NCBI GenBank assembly: GCA_021613535.1
Contig: CP075493.1
Location: 3,348,001 to 3,412,000, forward strand
Origin: Adineta vaga
Lineage: Eukaryota; Rotifera
Direction: 5' to 3'
Length of the DNA: 64,000 nt
The notes beneath the pieces were generated by a model. The model saw only the letters and a program-made list of their open reading frames with translations, did not search any database and had not been told where the DNA came from. How positions within the stretch are numbered: the stretch's first letter is position 1; every line of letters begins with the position of its first letter. A program made the position numbers and the translations under genes. Shown piece after piece: positions 12,801 through 23,469 of this stretch.

Positions 12801-14339
12801 TAATTCATTGACTGTTCGAAGAAATCTTCTTATCTCTATATACGATATTTTACATAATCATTAGTAATGTTAATAGTATCAACTATATCTATCGAGATAG
12901 AGTTAATCAGGAATCCATTAACACACTTGTTGTCTTTTATTTCTCAATCTCTCGAGGCTATATAAGTCATATCAATGTAAATATTGATTGATTCCTTATG
13001 ATGGACATCTGGAAGAAGGGATATGTACGTGCACTTTTTGTTTTCGAATTCCTACGTCTTAATCAATGATTTGTTGCTTGGTAAGATAAGAACGATAGAA
13101 AAAAGGGTCAAACATTTGAACTCCTTCATTTTAATTATCATTGAAACTGTAGAAAGAATAAATACTCCTCTTATCATTTCATACAGAACAAAAAAGCCGA
13201 AAATCAACACACACACACACACGCACATATATATGGTCAAACATCGAATAATAAGACGAAGAGGAAATGACGCAAGATTTATTCTTTTATACAAAGAAAA
13301 GGAACAAGATGACATTTTACTTTATGCCAAAAGAATTCCTATCTCGAACTAGTTATTAATAAGGGAGTGAGTAATATGTTTTCTCTTCGACGATAACTTA
13401 TTATGCATAAAAATACAGAAGAAAAAGAAGAGGCGGATAGTGGTATATTCTCCGTCACTACGAGAATTGTATGTAGCACTTCAAGTGACTGAATAGCATA
13501 CTCGCGTGCGTTGTGTACGTCTCCTCTCTCTCTTTTCAATGCCTACGTATATACTCATACAATCGAAGAACGAAAGAAGAACATAGTTGTTAAAAAATTC
13601 AAACAAGGTGCATACATATATATGTATATATGTGTGTTGAGAAAAATGTTGTCCAAAATGACATTTTCTTTTTCACCTTGAATCAGTCTTTCATCCAAGT
13701 AATTGAATGAAAAGAGCAAATAGGATAGGACACAATACATTTTAGATTCAAATCTTTCATTTCATTCGATCCAATTTGTATCATCAACAAACTTTACATT
13801 CAACACGAAATATGATCTTTTTGTGTTAACCTAACGAACAAAATTTATCAAAAATTTTACATGGCACCATTAAGTGAAACAAAGTATGTATGAAAAATAA
13901 TCGTCTTATTTTGTTTGTTTCTTTTCTCCGTCTCAATCATAATCGTACATCATATATAGATATTCATTACAGATAGATAAGATAATATATTTCTTGAAAT
14001 ATCAGTTTGTACTGGAAATGAATGATTTGATTGAATGAGTTTTTTTTTCATGCTATGGAAGAATGATTCTTGTAAATCGATTAGTTTGTGTGGAAAAAAA
14101 AGAGCGCTGGAGAAACAATAACGATATAAAACAATAGAAATCATTTGTTTTGTTGTTTTATAATCGATGTCTCAATCGATAACATATCTTTGTTAACCTT
14201 CAGATTTCCTTTCGAGAATCAATGACTTTGAATTATTGAAAATGTTAATTCGTTAACTAATTTTGTTTATTTCTTTTTCAAAAAAAAACTTAGTCGACAA
14301 TCGTTGAATAACAGTGGTAACCTTGTTCTTCGACAATCA
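9811..14339. other. 4.5 kb without recognised coding exons
   Basis: This AT-rich stretch upstream of the first recognised CELF exon holds only short chance open frames. There are GA-rich runs near 10107-10140, GAGAA runs near 11050, and a CA run near 13207-13222. It most likely contains the CELF promoter, 5' untranslated exons and long first intron, plus the leader of the GTPase at the right end. I could not place a CELF upstream exon with a matching splice phase. Confidence 0.5.
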
Positions 14340-15640
14340 ATGTTAAATACTGGTAATGAACCTTTGTTTGATGTCAAGTACAAAGTTTTGTTACTTGGTG
14401 ATACTCTCGTTGGTAAAACTTCATTGCAACGAGTCATTGCTGGCAAAGATTTTCGAACTGATATCGGTGCAACAATTGGTATGAAAAGAAAATAGGCTAA
14501 AAATTTATTTTATATATTGCGTGTTTTAGGTGTTGATTTTGTAAATAGAATTATTCCAATTGAACAATCAAAGATTAATTTACAGATATGGTAAGTTTGA
14601 ATTAGAATCAATGTGCCGTATGTTATAATCCTTTACGAGTTAATCCACAAAGGTTAAATAGCTGTTTTCTATTTATTAAAACATATTGTATTAACTATTT
14701 TCGTAGATATCTTCATTATAGAGCAGATGTTTGTAATAGGATATTCAGCAAGACTAACATTAATCTAAGATACATTCATATTTACGTCAGAGATTGTTTT
14801 CTGTTCTATATATTTATCTTGTCGTAGACTGCACTTTCACAGCATGTGATTCGTCAAAAAATTTGATATAATAGATTTCTATACAATAGGGATACAGCTG
14901 GTCAAAGAAATTTTCGAACAATTGGTCGTGGTTATTATAATTCGACTAAAGCATTTGTGTTAGTTTATGATGTAACCAATATGGAAACATTTCGTTTAAT
15001 TGAAAGTTTTAATCAATTAATTGAACAAGTAAATTCAAGAAAATGAAGTGATTGATTATAAGACGAGATTTTTCCTTAGGCTGGATTAGATATTGAACGA
15101 CGATATTTAGTGGCTAATAAAATTGATTTAATCGAAAATCGAAAAGTTGATGAAGAACTTGGTCAACGTGTATGAAGATTTTTCTTCTAATATTTCACCT
15201 TTTGTTTTGTTTAGTTTGCTTTACGAAATAGTATGACTTATTTTGAAACAAGCTGTAAAACAGGTGAAAATATTCAAGATTTATTCGAACAAATTGCTTC
15301 TGATCTTGTTCGTCAACATAATCCGAAATTAGTATGTTATAATTTTCACGTTTTTGTTTTTCAACTAAAAGTCAAACTATTCTATGTTTAGTTGGAATCT
15401 CATTTACCTGTTTTGAATAATTTTGCTTTTAATTACTATGTTCCACCGACGATTGATCATAAACTAAGTGAAAAACTTCGAAATATTCATCAACAACAAA
15501 TCAATCAAACGAAAAAGAAAGGAAAATTTAAACGTTTAGACTTCTTACCATTAAATTCCCATAATGATCATCAACGATTTCAATTTCGTCGTCTTCTTAT
15601 CTGTTGTAATCCAAGAAAAATAACAGAAACCGATGTTTAG
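14340..15640 (+). CDS. Rab/Ras-like small GTPase
   Basis: Six exons (14340-14478, 14530-14590, 14890-15028, 15080-15169, 15215-15331, 15392-15640) give 264 residues from the first in-frame ATG. The G-box motifs are intact: P-loop GDTLVGKTS, switch I TIGVDF, G3 WDTAGQ, G4 NKID and G5 SCKTG. The TIGVDF/WDTAGQRNFRTI pattern is Rab-like. The C-terminal extension of about 80 residues is unusual: it is basic, contains a CC pair 15 residues from the end, and lacks a terminal prenylation motif, so normal Rab lipidation is doubtful. The open frame continues upstream of the ATG to an acceptor-like AG at 14292-14293, so an extra 5' coding exon is possible. The specific Rab subfamily could not be assigned. 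Confidence 0.85.
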
Positions 15641-16273
15641 CTTTGTATATAAAACGAAGAAAAAAAACAACAACTTGCAATCAGTTTTCTCGTGTGATCT
15701 ATATTTGTTATATTTATATTGTTTTACTTAATCCTTTAGCTATCGTTTGATTTTATAGAATTTATTTTTAAATCTTCTCTTCTGAATGAAAACAATAATA
15801 ATAATAGACAATATTCATCATGACAAAAAGAAAAACAATCATTGAACTGTTTTTTTCGAACGATAAAGTTCAATAGGGCCATTCGTTGATATCGTTCTCT
15901 TCAATCTATATTATTATTCATTTGGAAACTAATTATAAAACTTTTTTTTCGGAAATACTTCAACAATACGATGTAAGTAACAATAAAACTATTGTTGTTT
16001 CTTTTTTTAATAGAATACTCATATTCAATAATATCTTGTCATGATTTCTATAGCATAAAATAATAACGAAGAGAATGAATATGAAGATAGTTCATCAAAG
16101 GAAATTTGAATTGTACTAATAGAAATAACATATACGAGAAGCTTTATTTCTGTTTCCGTAACTCGTTTTTTTGTCTTCTTAATTGAAAACAAACACTGTT
16201 TTTCATCACGTCAATAAAAGAGAATTTGATCTATCTAATCCCGTTTTACTAAAATGGAACGATGAGAATTGAT
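15641..16273. other. Intergenic between converging 3' ends
   Basis: AT-rich 3' flanks of the GTPase (+) and the type I membrane protein (-). No further gene, RNA or repeat is recognised. Confidence 0.5.
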
Positions 16274-17251
16274 CTAAACATCTGTTTCTTCATGTGTTGG
16301 ATTTGCTGTATATAAATCTACAGTTTGATGATCATCAAATCTTAAAATTGGTCTTTTATCGTCACTATCATCATCATTAGATAAAATTGTTATGATGGGA
16401 ATTTGTTGTTCTCTAAGTACATCTCTTGATTCTCTTTTAATTGAACTCATCATTGGTGATTGTTGAATTCGATGAGAACTCCATGGTGTATTATCTAATA
16501 GATGAGCGATACAATCATCAGCTGTAATACCTGGTTCATCATCATCAGTATTTTCTGTGCATCGTTGACGTTCTTGTAATGTAAATGTAACATTATCATT
16601 ATCATCAATGTCATCAAGAATTGTTTTTGTTGTCGGTAATGAAACAAGTTCAATTTGAATAGGTATATTTTTAAAGTTGAATTGTCCATTTTCAACCATT
16701 TGTGTTAAGAGATCAGGATTATCTGGAGCTATTGATAATGAAAGTCGACGTAATTGTTTTCGTCGTTCAATTAATTCTGCACGTTTATGATGTCGACGAT
16801 GCATTATCATTGGTAAAAGCATTAGAATACTTAATACGTACATTAAAGGTACAAATAATGGTTTATAACTTGGAAGATGTTCTTGATCAGTGTTTAATAA
16901 ACGAAGATCTTTACATTGAATATCAATATCATTGAATTGACGTAGAAAATGAAAACAAATAATAAATAACTGAACGAATTCTTCCAATGTATTCGATTGA
17001 TTGAATATTTTTACATAGCGTTGTTCATATCGATATGTTGCTGGAAATAAACCATATTTGATATGTTCATGTTCAAATTGACGAAATGTTAGATAATAAG
17101 AATAATTTGCTGTTAGATTATAATATACAATTAATGTTGTTTCATTTAAATATTCGATATTAGCAGAGATTTGTGTAGAAGTTCGATTTGGATTTCCAGA
17201 GATAGATATGATTAGATATAATGAAAGATAAATAAGAAAAAAATAGATCAT
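16274..17251 (-). CDS. Single-exon type I membrane protein, unknown function
   Basis: An intronless open frame of 325 residues. A hydrophobic N-terminus (about residues 1-19) looks like a signal peptide. It is followed by about 115 extracellular residues with several N-glycosylation sequons (NRT, NET, NLT, NYS, NQS) and two cysteines near its end. A transmembrane helix lies at about 131-152 (FVPLMYVLSILMLLPMIM), followed by a basic stop-transfer RRHHKRAEL. The cytoplasmic tail of about 170 residues is acidic and Asp/Ser-rich, with no domain I recognise. The extracellular part could be a small beta-sandwich, but this is not shown. The intronless structure contrasts with most neighbours and may mean retroposition or recent origin. 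Confidence 0.75.
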   Translation of the reverse strand: MIYFFLIYLSLYLIISISGNPNRTSTQISANIEYLNETTLIVYYNLTANYSYYLTFRQFEHEHIKYGLFPATYRYEQRYVKIFNQSNTLEEFVQLFIICFHFLRQFNDIDIQCKDLRLLNTDQEHLPSYKPLFVPLMYVLSILMLLPMIMHRRHHKRAELIERRKQLRRLSLSIAPDNPDLLTQMVENGQFNFKNIPIQIELVSLPTTKTILDDIDDNDNVTFTLQERQRCTENTDDDEPGITADDCIAHLLDNTPWSSHRIQQSPMMSSIKRESRDVLREQQIPIITILSNDDDSDDKRPILRFDDHQTVDLYTANPTHEETDV

Positions 17252-17860
17252 TATTGATCAATAAATTTGATCTGAAAGAAAGAAAGATAATACTGAAGAG
17301 TTTTTCTTTACTTTGCAGTTATCAATTTCTTCGAGTGACTAAATAACTGGAAATCCTCAAAAAGAAAAACTCTGCTTTTCATGAACATACTTCTAGAGGT
17401 ATGTGAAATATGAGCTCTGGCTTTTTTTCTCTTCTTTCTTCTCGGAAACACACGCACGCTCGCATGCACTCACTCACACACCTCTATTTCTATTTTCTCT
17501 CTCGTTTTTGCTTTTTTAGTTTCATATGGTAATATTGAACTTCATACATTTATCATTTACATTCAATTGTAATGATTATACATACAAACAGGATATGCTA
17601 CGACAGTAAAATCAACATGACTCTTAAAAAATCAATGAAATACACATGTATAGTTTAATTGTATCTGATAAAAATACTATCACTCAAGTTTTCTCTTATT
17701 GACCACTTGAAAAATAATTATTAGAAATAATAAATGAATAAAAAAATGAATTCTTATAGATATTTAACTCTTAATAATAAAACTGTTTTAAACTTACCTT
17801 GTTTTTCTGTATATAAAAACTACCCATATAGTGTCTCCCTCTGTTTACGTCGTGAATCCT
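17252..17860. other. Divergent upstream region
   Basis: The spacer between the start of the membrane protein (-) and the La/Tudor gene (+). It contains pyrimidine-rich runs near 17420-17520 and AT-rich sequence, with no CDS. The open frame of the next gene's first exon extends back to an acceptor-like AG at 17829-17830, so part of this region may be a leader intron. Confidence 0.45.
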
Positions 17861-20828
17861 ATGCAATTGGTTAACGAATATACTTATTTCCTCTGTGAAT
17901 CTGATGATAGATGTTTATACCAAATCAACGAAAACAAGAATTTACGTTACGATTTGCTAAGAGACAAAAACGTTTCCTATATTTTACATGTGAGTGATTT
18001 CTCTTCCTACTTCATCGTATTTGTTATGCATAAAAACTCGAACATTGGTGTTCTTTTTCAGAGTCCATTTATCCTAACGAACATGAATACACTAAATACA
18101 AAAATCATCCAAGAAAGTACGTACTTTCCTCGACATATCTTCGATAAAGATCGTTTTTTTCTCTAGTTGAAGCATATTTAACTGAAGCTAATCTTCGAAA
18201 TGATCAGATATTAGTGAATTGTGCACGTGAAAATCATGGATGGATCCGACTGGAATTACTTAGTCGTTATAAAACTCTCTCATCTTATAGTTACGATAAA
18301 ATTCTTCATGCTTTACAAAACACACAATCAAATGAAATTGAATTAAGCACATTTGAACCACGATGTATTCGTCGTCGATATCAAATATTTGGAAACAATA
18401 ATACTCGAACGGTGATCATTCATGGTTTACCACATGATGTACGATGTGAAGAATTAATTGAATTTTTTAATAGATTTTATCCTATTGATGAAATTAAAAT
18501 GTTTTCATCAACAAATAAATTCAATGGTCAAATTCATGTTATATTTAAAAGATCTCAACATGCATCAGCATTTGTATATCAATCAAAAATTTCATCAATT
18601 ATTTATACTAAGAATTATCCATTAAGTTGTCAATTATTGAATACTGATAGTAAAAAAGATTTAACAAAACACATTCAACAAGAGAATTTTATGAAAGGTA
18701 AAAGAATCGAGATGTTTTCTATGTGAAATAAATTTCATATCTCTTTTTCATCTCAGGTAAATCATTTTCAACTCGACTTGCAAATCATTCATCGACGAGT
18801 TCATCCACTAAAACTAATCCCTCAAATAACACTCATCCAGGTAAATAACATTTTCATTTACTTCTCTTCTAGAAAAATCTAATCAACATATATATATACA
18901 TATATTCGTTTTCATTTAGTATGTACAAAATCCACAACATGTGCTACGGAACAAATACTTTTCTGTCAAAATTCTCCAACTAATCCATCGAAAAGTATTA
19001 AACAATCGATAGTTCATAATAAATTTTCCTATGATTTTTATAAACCTGATCATCTTCTTAAACAAATACATAAATGTATTATCATATCCGTATTAAATCC
19101 TCATTGTTTTACAATTCAATTAAGTCAAGATGCTTTCGAATTTGATCGATTTCAACGACAAATCAATACTTTCTACAATACAATCAATGATAAACAATAT
19201 AATATTACATTAGAACAAATTCAAATCAATTTATGTGTGATTTGTTGTGATACAAAATCAACAAATGAAAATAGAATCTGGAATCGTTCACAAATTCTTG
19301 ATTTTGATCCATCAGATAATACAGTCAATTTATTTCATGTAGATTTAGGTACCTGGGAAGAATATGTACCAATCAATCGTCTTCGACATATAACTCAACA
19401 TTTTCATCAATATCAAGTTTTTTCTTTAACATGTCGTTTAGCACAAATACTTCCAAGAAATAATGAACACGATCAATTGATATGGACAAATGAAGCAACT
19501 CAGCAATTTCTATCGGTTATTGATGAAGCTGTACCTGAAATTGAATTCGTATCAATTGCGCGGAATGGTTGTATATATACAAATATATTTGTAATTAAGT
19601 CAAGACAATCTGTTTGTGTCAATGATTATATGGTACATATAAAGCAAGCGAATTATATCATGGATACAATAATATCAGTAGATAGTATTCAGGTAAGAGA
19701 AACAAATAATCACTGAACAGTCGTCTTCTAAATCGAATGATTTACATCATTGTTTGATGACGGAATAATAAGTTATATGATCAGAACAATGAATAAGCAT
19801 TTGTTCTAATTTCAATTTTACAGTCATAGAAAACAAAAGCATGAAAACATTGATGAGTATATTGTCTTTCAGTTAGACGAACATCAAATCAAAGACCATG
19901 ATCTATCCATTCATCCAGTTGTTGCTTTGTACAATAGATTAGGAGAGTAAGTAATAGGTGAAATTTATATTCAATGTAATTCAAATAAATCATTTAGGAT
20001 TCTTCAACTATCACTCACTGAGTCATGTACAACAAGTACAAATAGTTCTGTCATTTCGTCTTCATCTACATCATCTCGATTAAATATTAAACTCATTCAT
20101 GTGAATACATTCAATCGAAGAGAATATTCCAATCAATCGCATAAATTACCAATCATCTTTGTTCGTTATAAAGATACAATTCTCATGCCTGATTTTAACA
20201 TTTGTACATTACTCAAAACTATCAATTCTAAGATTGATATTTCAGCTATAGAAAACTATGTAAGAAAGATACTTTTAATATTCATTCATACTTATCAACG
20301 AAGAACTTTTTTTTTCTCATTTATTTTCAGGCAACTGCTACTAAATCTAATTGCGTTCATATTACATTAGAATCTGATTTTGATATCTTCTCTCAATTGA
20401 ATTCACTGAATAACATAGAACATTCCAATAATATAGCATTATATCCTATGGATTTTGTTAATTATATCCTTCGACAGTATCATTTTCAAAAAGCAAATGT
20501 ATTTCTCGCATTGGAAAATGCTCAATCTCATGTATCTGATTTGACTCGATGGTTTGCAACAGATAATGAAGTAAATCATATTCTCCGATACTTATCTTCT
20601 ATCATAAACTTTTCGATTTTAGCTGAACATATCATCTACACCTATTTCCAATGATTCCGTTAGGTATGACTTTCTTCCCTGCATGTTGATTCGATTAATT
20701 TAACGTTTTATTTTGTATACAGGTTCGATCAATTAAATGATCAAAGAGTTTCGCTATCTCCGGTGTCTCAACGCCCATCCAATCTAATTCGTTTACCATT
20801 TTCTAATCGATTAATTAATCCTATGTAA
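17861..20828 (+). CDS. La-motif + RRM + extended Tudor domain protein
   Basis: Ten exons (17861-17989, 18062-18116, 18167-18697, 18757-18840, 18920-19692, 19873-19946, 19998-20259, 20331-20570, 20623-20663, 20723-20828) join in frame to about 764 residues. A La motif spans about 50-135 (IIQEIEAYLTEANLRND, HGWIRLELLSRYKTL, then CIRRR). An RRM follows (TVIIHGLP as RNP2) up to about 215, giving the paired La module seen in La and LARP proteins. After a Ser/Thr/Asn linker, an extended Tudor (Tudor-SN) domain covers roughly 320-510: SVLNPHCFTIQL, CVICCDT, IWNRSQILDFD, FHVDLGTWEEYV, then LAQILP. The Tudor DYG signature reads DLG, so the methylarginine cage may be altered. The tail of about 240 residues is unassigned. 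The first exon is the least certain. The combination suggests an RNA-binding, possibly germline or small-RNA factor. Confidence 0.8.
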
Positions 20829-20938
20829 ATTCCTTCTGAAAATTTCAGAATCGGTGTTTTATATTTTTATTATTTTTCTGTGATATGTATATTTTTATTT
20901 GTTTGATTTTCTTCAGATTTCTATAAGAATAATCAATC

Positions 20939-21810
20939 ATGTCGGCTCGTTGTTTACAAACAGCTGTACGTAATGTACAAACTTTATGGATGATTAACAA
21001 TCGTCGACAATTTCAAACATCAACATTACGATTAGCTGCAAATGCTTTTCATGTGAAAGATGATGGAGACTTTCAAAAACAAGTTTTAGATAGTAAAAAA
21101 CCATTTCTTGTTGATTTTCATGCAACTTGGTAAGTAGAAAATTTGAAGGCAGAAATTGAAATTATAATATGAATATTTTAGGTGTGGACCATGCAAAGTA
21201 TTAGGTAAATGACATCTTTTCATTGGTTTATTAATTAAAATATGATCTAAAATATAGAACCACGTTTGGAAAAGGTGTTAACAAATCATAATAATAAATT
21301 GAAAGAGAAAGCTACTGATGCAGAAGTCAAATTGGCCAAAGTTGATATTGATCAATTAGAGAAATTAAGCGGTAAATATGACGTACAAGCAGTACCAACA
21401 GGTAAATCAATGAAAGAACTGATCAAATAATAAAACCTTGAGTTATAATTATTTTCTTCAATGATATAGAAGTCGATTATTCAAATTTATCAGATTATTT
21501 TACGTCAGTTAAGGTTATTATCAATGACGGATAAAAAGTCAATTTATCAAGCACCCCCATAAGATCTATAGACATAGTCAAATGTAGTTATTGTTATTCT
21601 CGATAAAAAAATTTGTTTCTATCAATTTATTTTTTGAAGCTTGAGTGCTGTTTTTTTTTAAAGCGATTAGAAGATCAACAAAAAGCATATGTAATTAAAT
21701 TACAATTCATTTTAGTGGTGGCAATTAAAAATGGTAAAGAAGTTGCTCGATTTACAGGTGCTGCAGATGAAAAACGAATTCAGAAAATGCTCGATGAACT
21801 TAGCAGTTAA
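20939..21810 (+). CDS. TXN2: Mitochondrial thioredoxin
   Basis: Four exons (20939-21129, 21182-21204, 21258-21401, 21716-21810) give 150 residues. The N-terminus of about 40 residues is rich in Arg, Ser and Gln without acids (MSARCLQTAVRN), a mitochondrial targeting sequence. The thioredoxin fold follows, with VDFHATWCGPCK as the redox centre, split across a 23-base micro-exon, and VPT before the cis-proline strand. It should reduce disulfides in the matrix and supply peroxiredoxin-3. It starts only 110 bases after the La/Tudor stop codon, with an acceptor AG at 20915-20916 in between. This raises the possibility of trans-splicing or a shared transcript. Confidence 0.93.
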
Positions 21811-21875
21811 CATACAACAGTAACAACAACATAAAAAACATTCATCCTTTTTTTCTATTTATCTCTTTTCTTTGA

Positions 21876-22695
21876 TTAAAACCGATCTTGTGGAATCTGT
21901 GGATATATTGTTGGATACTGATTCGGTGGAATATAACTTGGATTTTGATATTGAGGTGGAACTTGATGATAAGCAGGCATCATAATAGGTGCTGATGGTT
22001 GAAATGATTGAGGAGTTGTAAAGGTTTGATGAGGATAAACTGGCGCCATAACAGAATCATTGATTGTTCGTACTCGTTGTCGATTGGTTCGTGCTGCTCG
22101 CGAACTTACAATAAAATACATAATTAAATAGATAAAACATGTTGCTGCAATGATCGCTCCACCAGCTAATTGAGCTTTAATTAATATCATACGAGTAGAA
22201 TCACAATGATTTGAACGTCCATTATATGAGCATTGAAATGAAAATGATATAGCACGATCCCATCTTAAACTTTGACAGATTCTTGTAGTAAAAAAACAAG
22301 TACTGGGTCGTCGAATGAATGCAATATTAATTCCAATTAATACACTTGCAAAAAGAAATGAGATACAATTATGGATCAATGCATGTGTCGCACAAGTTCG
22401 ACGAGACAACAACATACTTAAAATAGAATATATTTTCCTAGGAATTTTTTTATTATCGAGATTTACCTGCTGCAAACATTGAAATCCATAGAATAGTGAA
22501 TGGTATCGATGTCCAAAAACCCGCAAATAAATTTGTTAATCGAATATTAATCATAATATGACAAATTTCTAAGGCAATAATTCCAAATGTTGTTAACATT
22601 TGAACAACGGCTAGAATAGCCACAATCGATAATGGAAATCGATCATTAAATTGTTGTTCTCTTGTTAAAAATGCTTGGGAATGTTGTTGTTGCAT
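21876..22695 (-). CDS. Four-helix (tetraspan) membrane protein with Pro/Tyr-rich tail; junction out of frame
   Basis: The first exon (22695-22467, starts MQQQHSQAF) encodes two hydrophobic helices, and the second (about 22416-21876) two more plus a Pro/Gln/Tyr-rich cytoplasmic tail ending in QDRF. The layout (short N-tail, helix pairs, Cys-containing loop between helices 3 and 4, PPQY/NPSY tail) matches the paralogue at 58908-59830. The obvious donor (GCAG|GTAAAT, phase 1) and acceptor (TTTAAG|TATG) leave the second exon one base out of frame. Aligned with the paralogue, one base appears missing in the Cys-Cys stretch near 22405-22415. Either a weaker donor is used (GT inside TCAATGTTTGC gives phase 2), or there is a real frameshift or sequence error. 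Function unknown; MARVEL or MS4A-like topology is only an analogy. Confidence 0.65.
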
Positions 22696-23469
22696 AATTA
22701 TACTTTTACACTATGTGTGCCAATCGCGCGAGAAAAGAAATGAATAGAGTCATATATAAATATATATTTCTATATTCTTTTTTTTTAAAATGACATATGA
22801 TCTTCATTTGTTCAAGTAGGCGATGCATATGTGTATTAGATTTCTGAGTCAATTTGAGTAAGAGAGAAGGAAACGTTACCAGGTCGTTTTTTCTTCTTCT
22901 ATCACTGTAGATTATCAACATAATATATGAGAGAGTTTTGTCAATATTGATGGTTCCTTTTTTTTTCCTAAATTTATGATTTATTATTTCATAAAGTAGA
23001 AAAACGGATCGTTTTTGTTATTGACATGCTTCTTATGAGTCATTCTTTTCGATATCACAACTGATTGCTCATATGCACTATACAAACATATTCATGATCA
23101 GAACGAAAGAGAAAAAAAATGATATTTCATGACGTATTTTACCGATCAAATAGTACAAAGAAGTTATACGTATGAAAATGAAAATTAGTAAACTGACGTC
23201 AATAATTACATAGAAATAACGAAAATAGAGGTGTTGGAAAGCGTCGAAGTAATATGGTCATGTTTATTATGAGTAACACGAAAATAATAATGTGAAAACA
23301 TGAAAAGAAATACATTTTATGTAGGTTTGTTCGATAATATTTATTTCGTGTCTCTATTCTTGTTTATATATTAATAATTTATCGCTTCACTGACTACTAA
23401 CGATAAATATTGTGAGCGAGATTGTTGTTTGAAAAAAGAAATATATCGTATAATATTCTGTTTCACAAT
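22696..23469. promoter_or_regulatory. Divergent promoter region with a CRE-like palindrome
   Basis: The spacer between the divergent tetraspan (-) and prenyl synthase fusion (+) genes. It contains a full TGACGTCA palindrome at 23194-23201, the consensus for CREB/ATF-type bZIP factors. No TATA box is obvious. The rest is AT-rich. Confidence 0.4.

Noticed and set aside
13023-13352. Plus/minus overlapping frames of 87-109 codons
   Set aside because: They overlap each other in opposite strands, pass through CA and AT microsatellite sequence, and show no domain or splice pattern.
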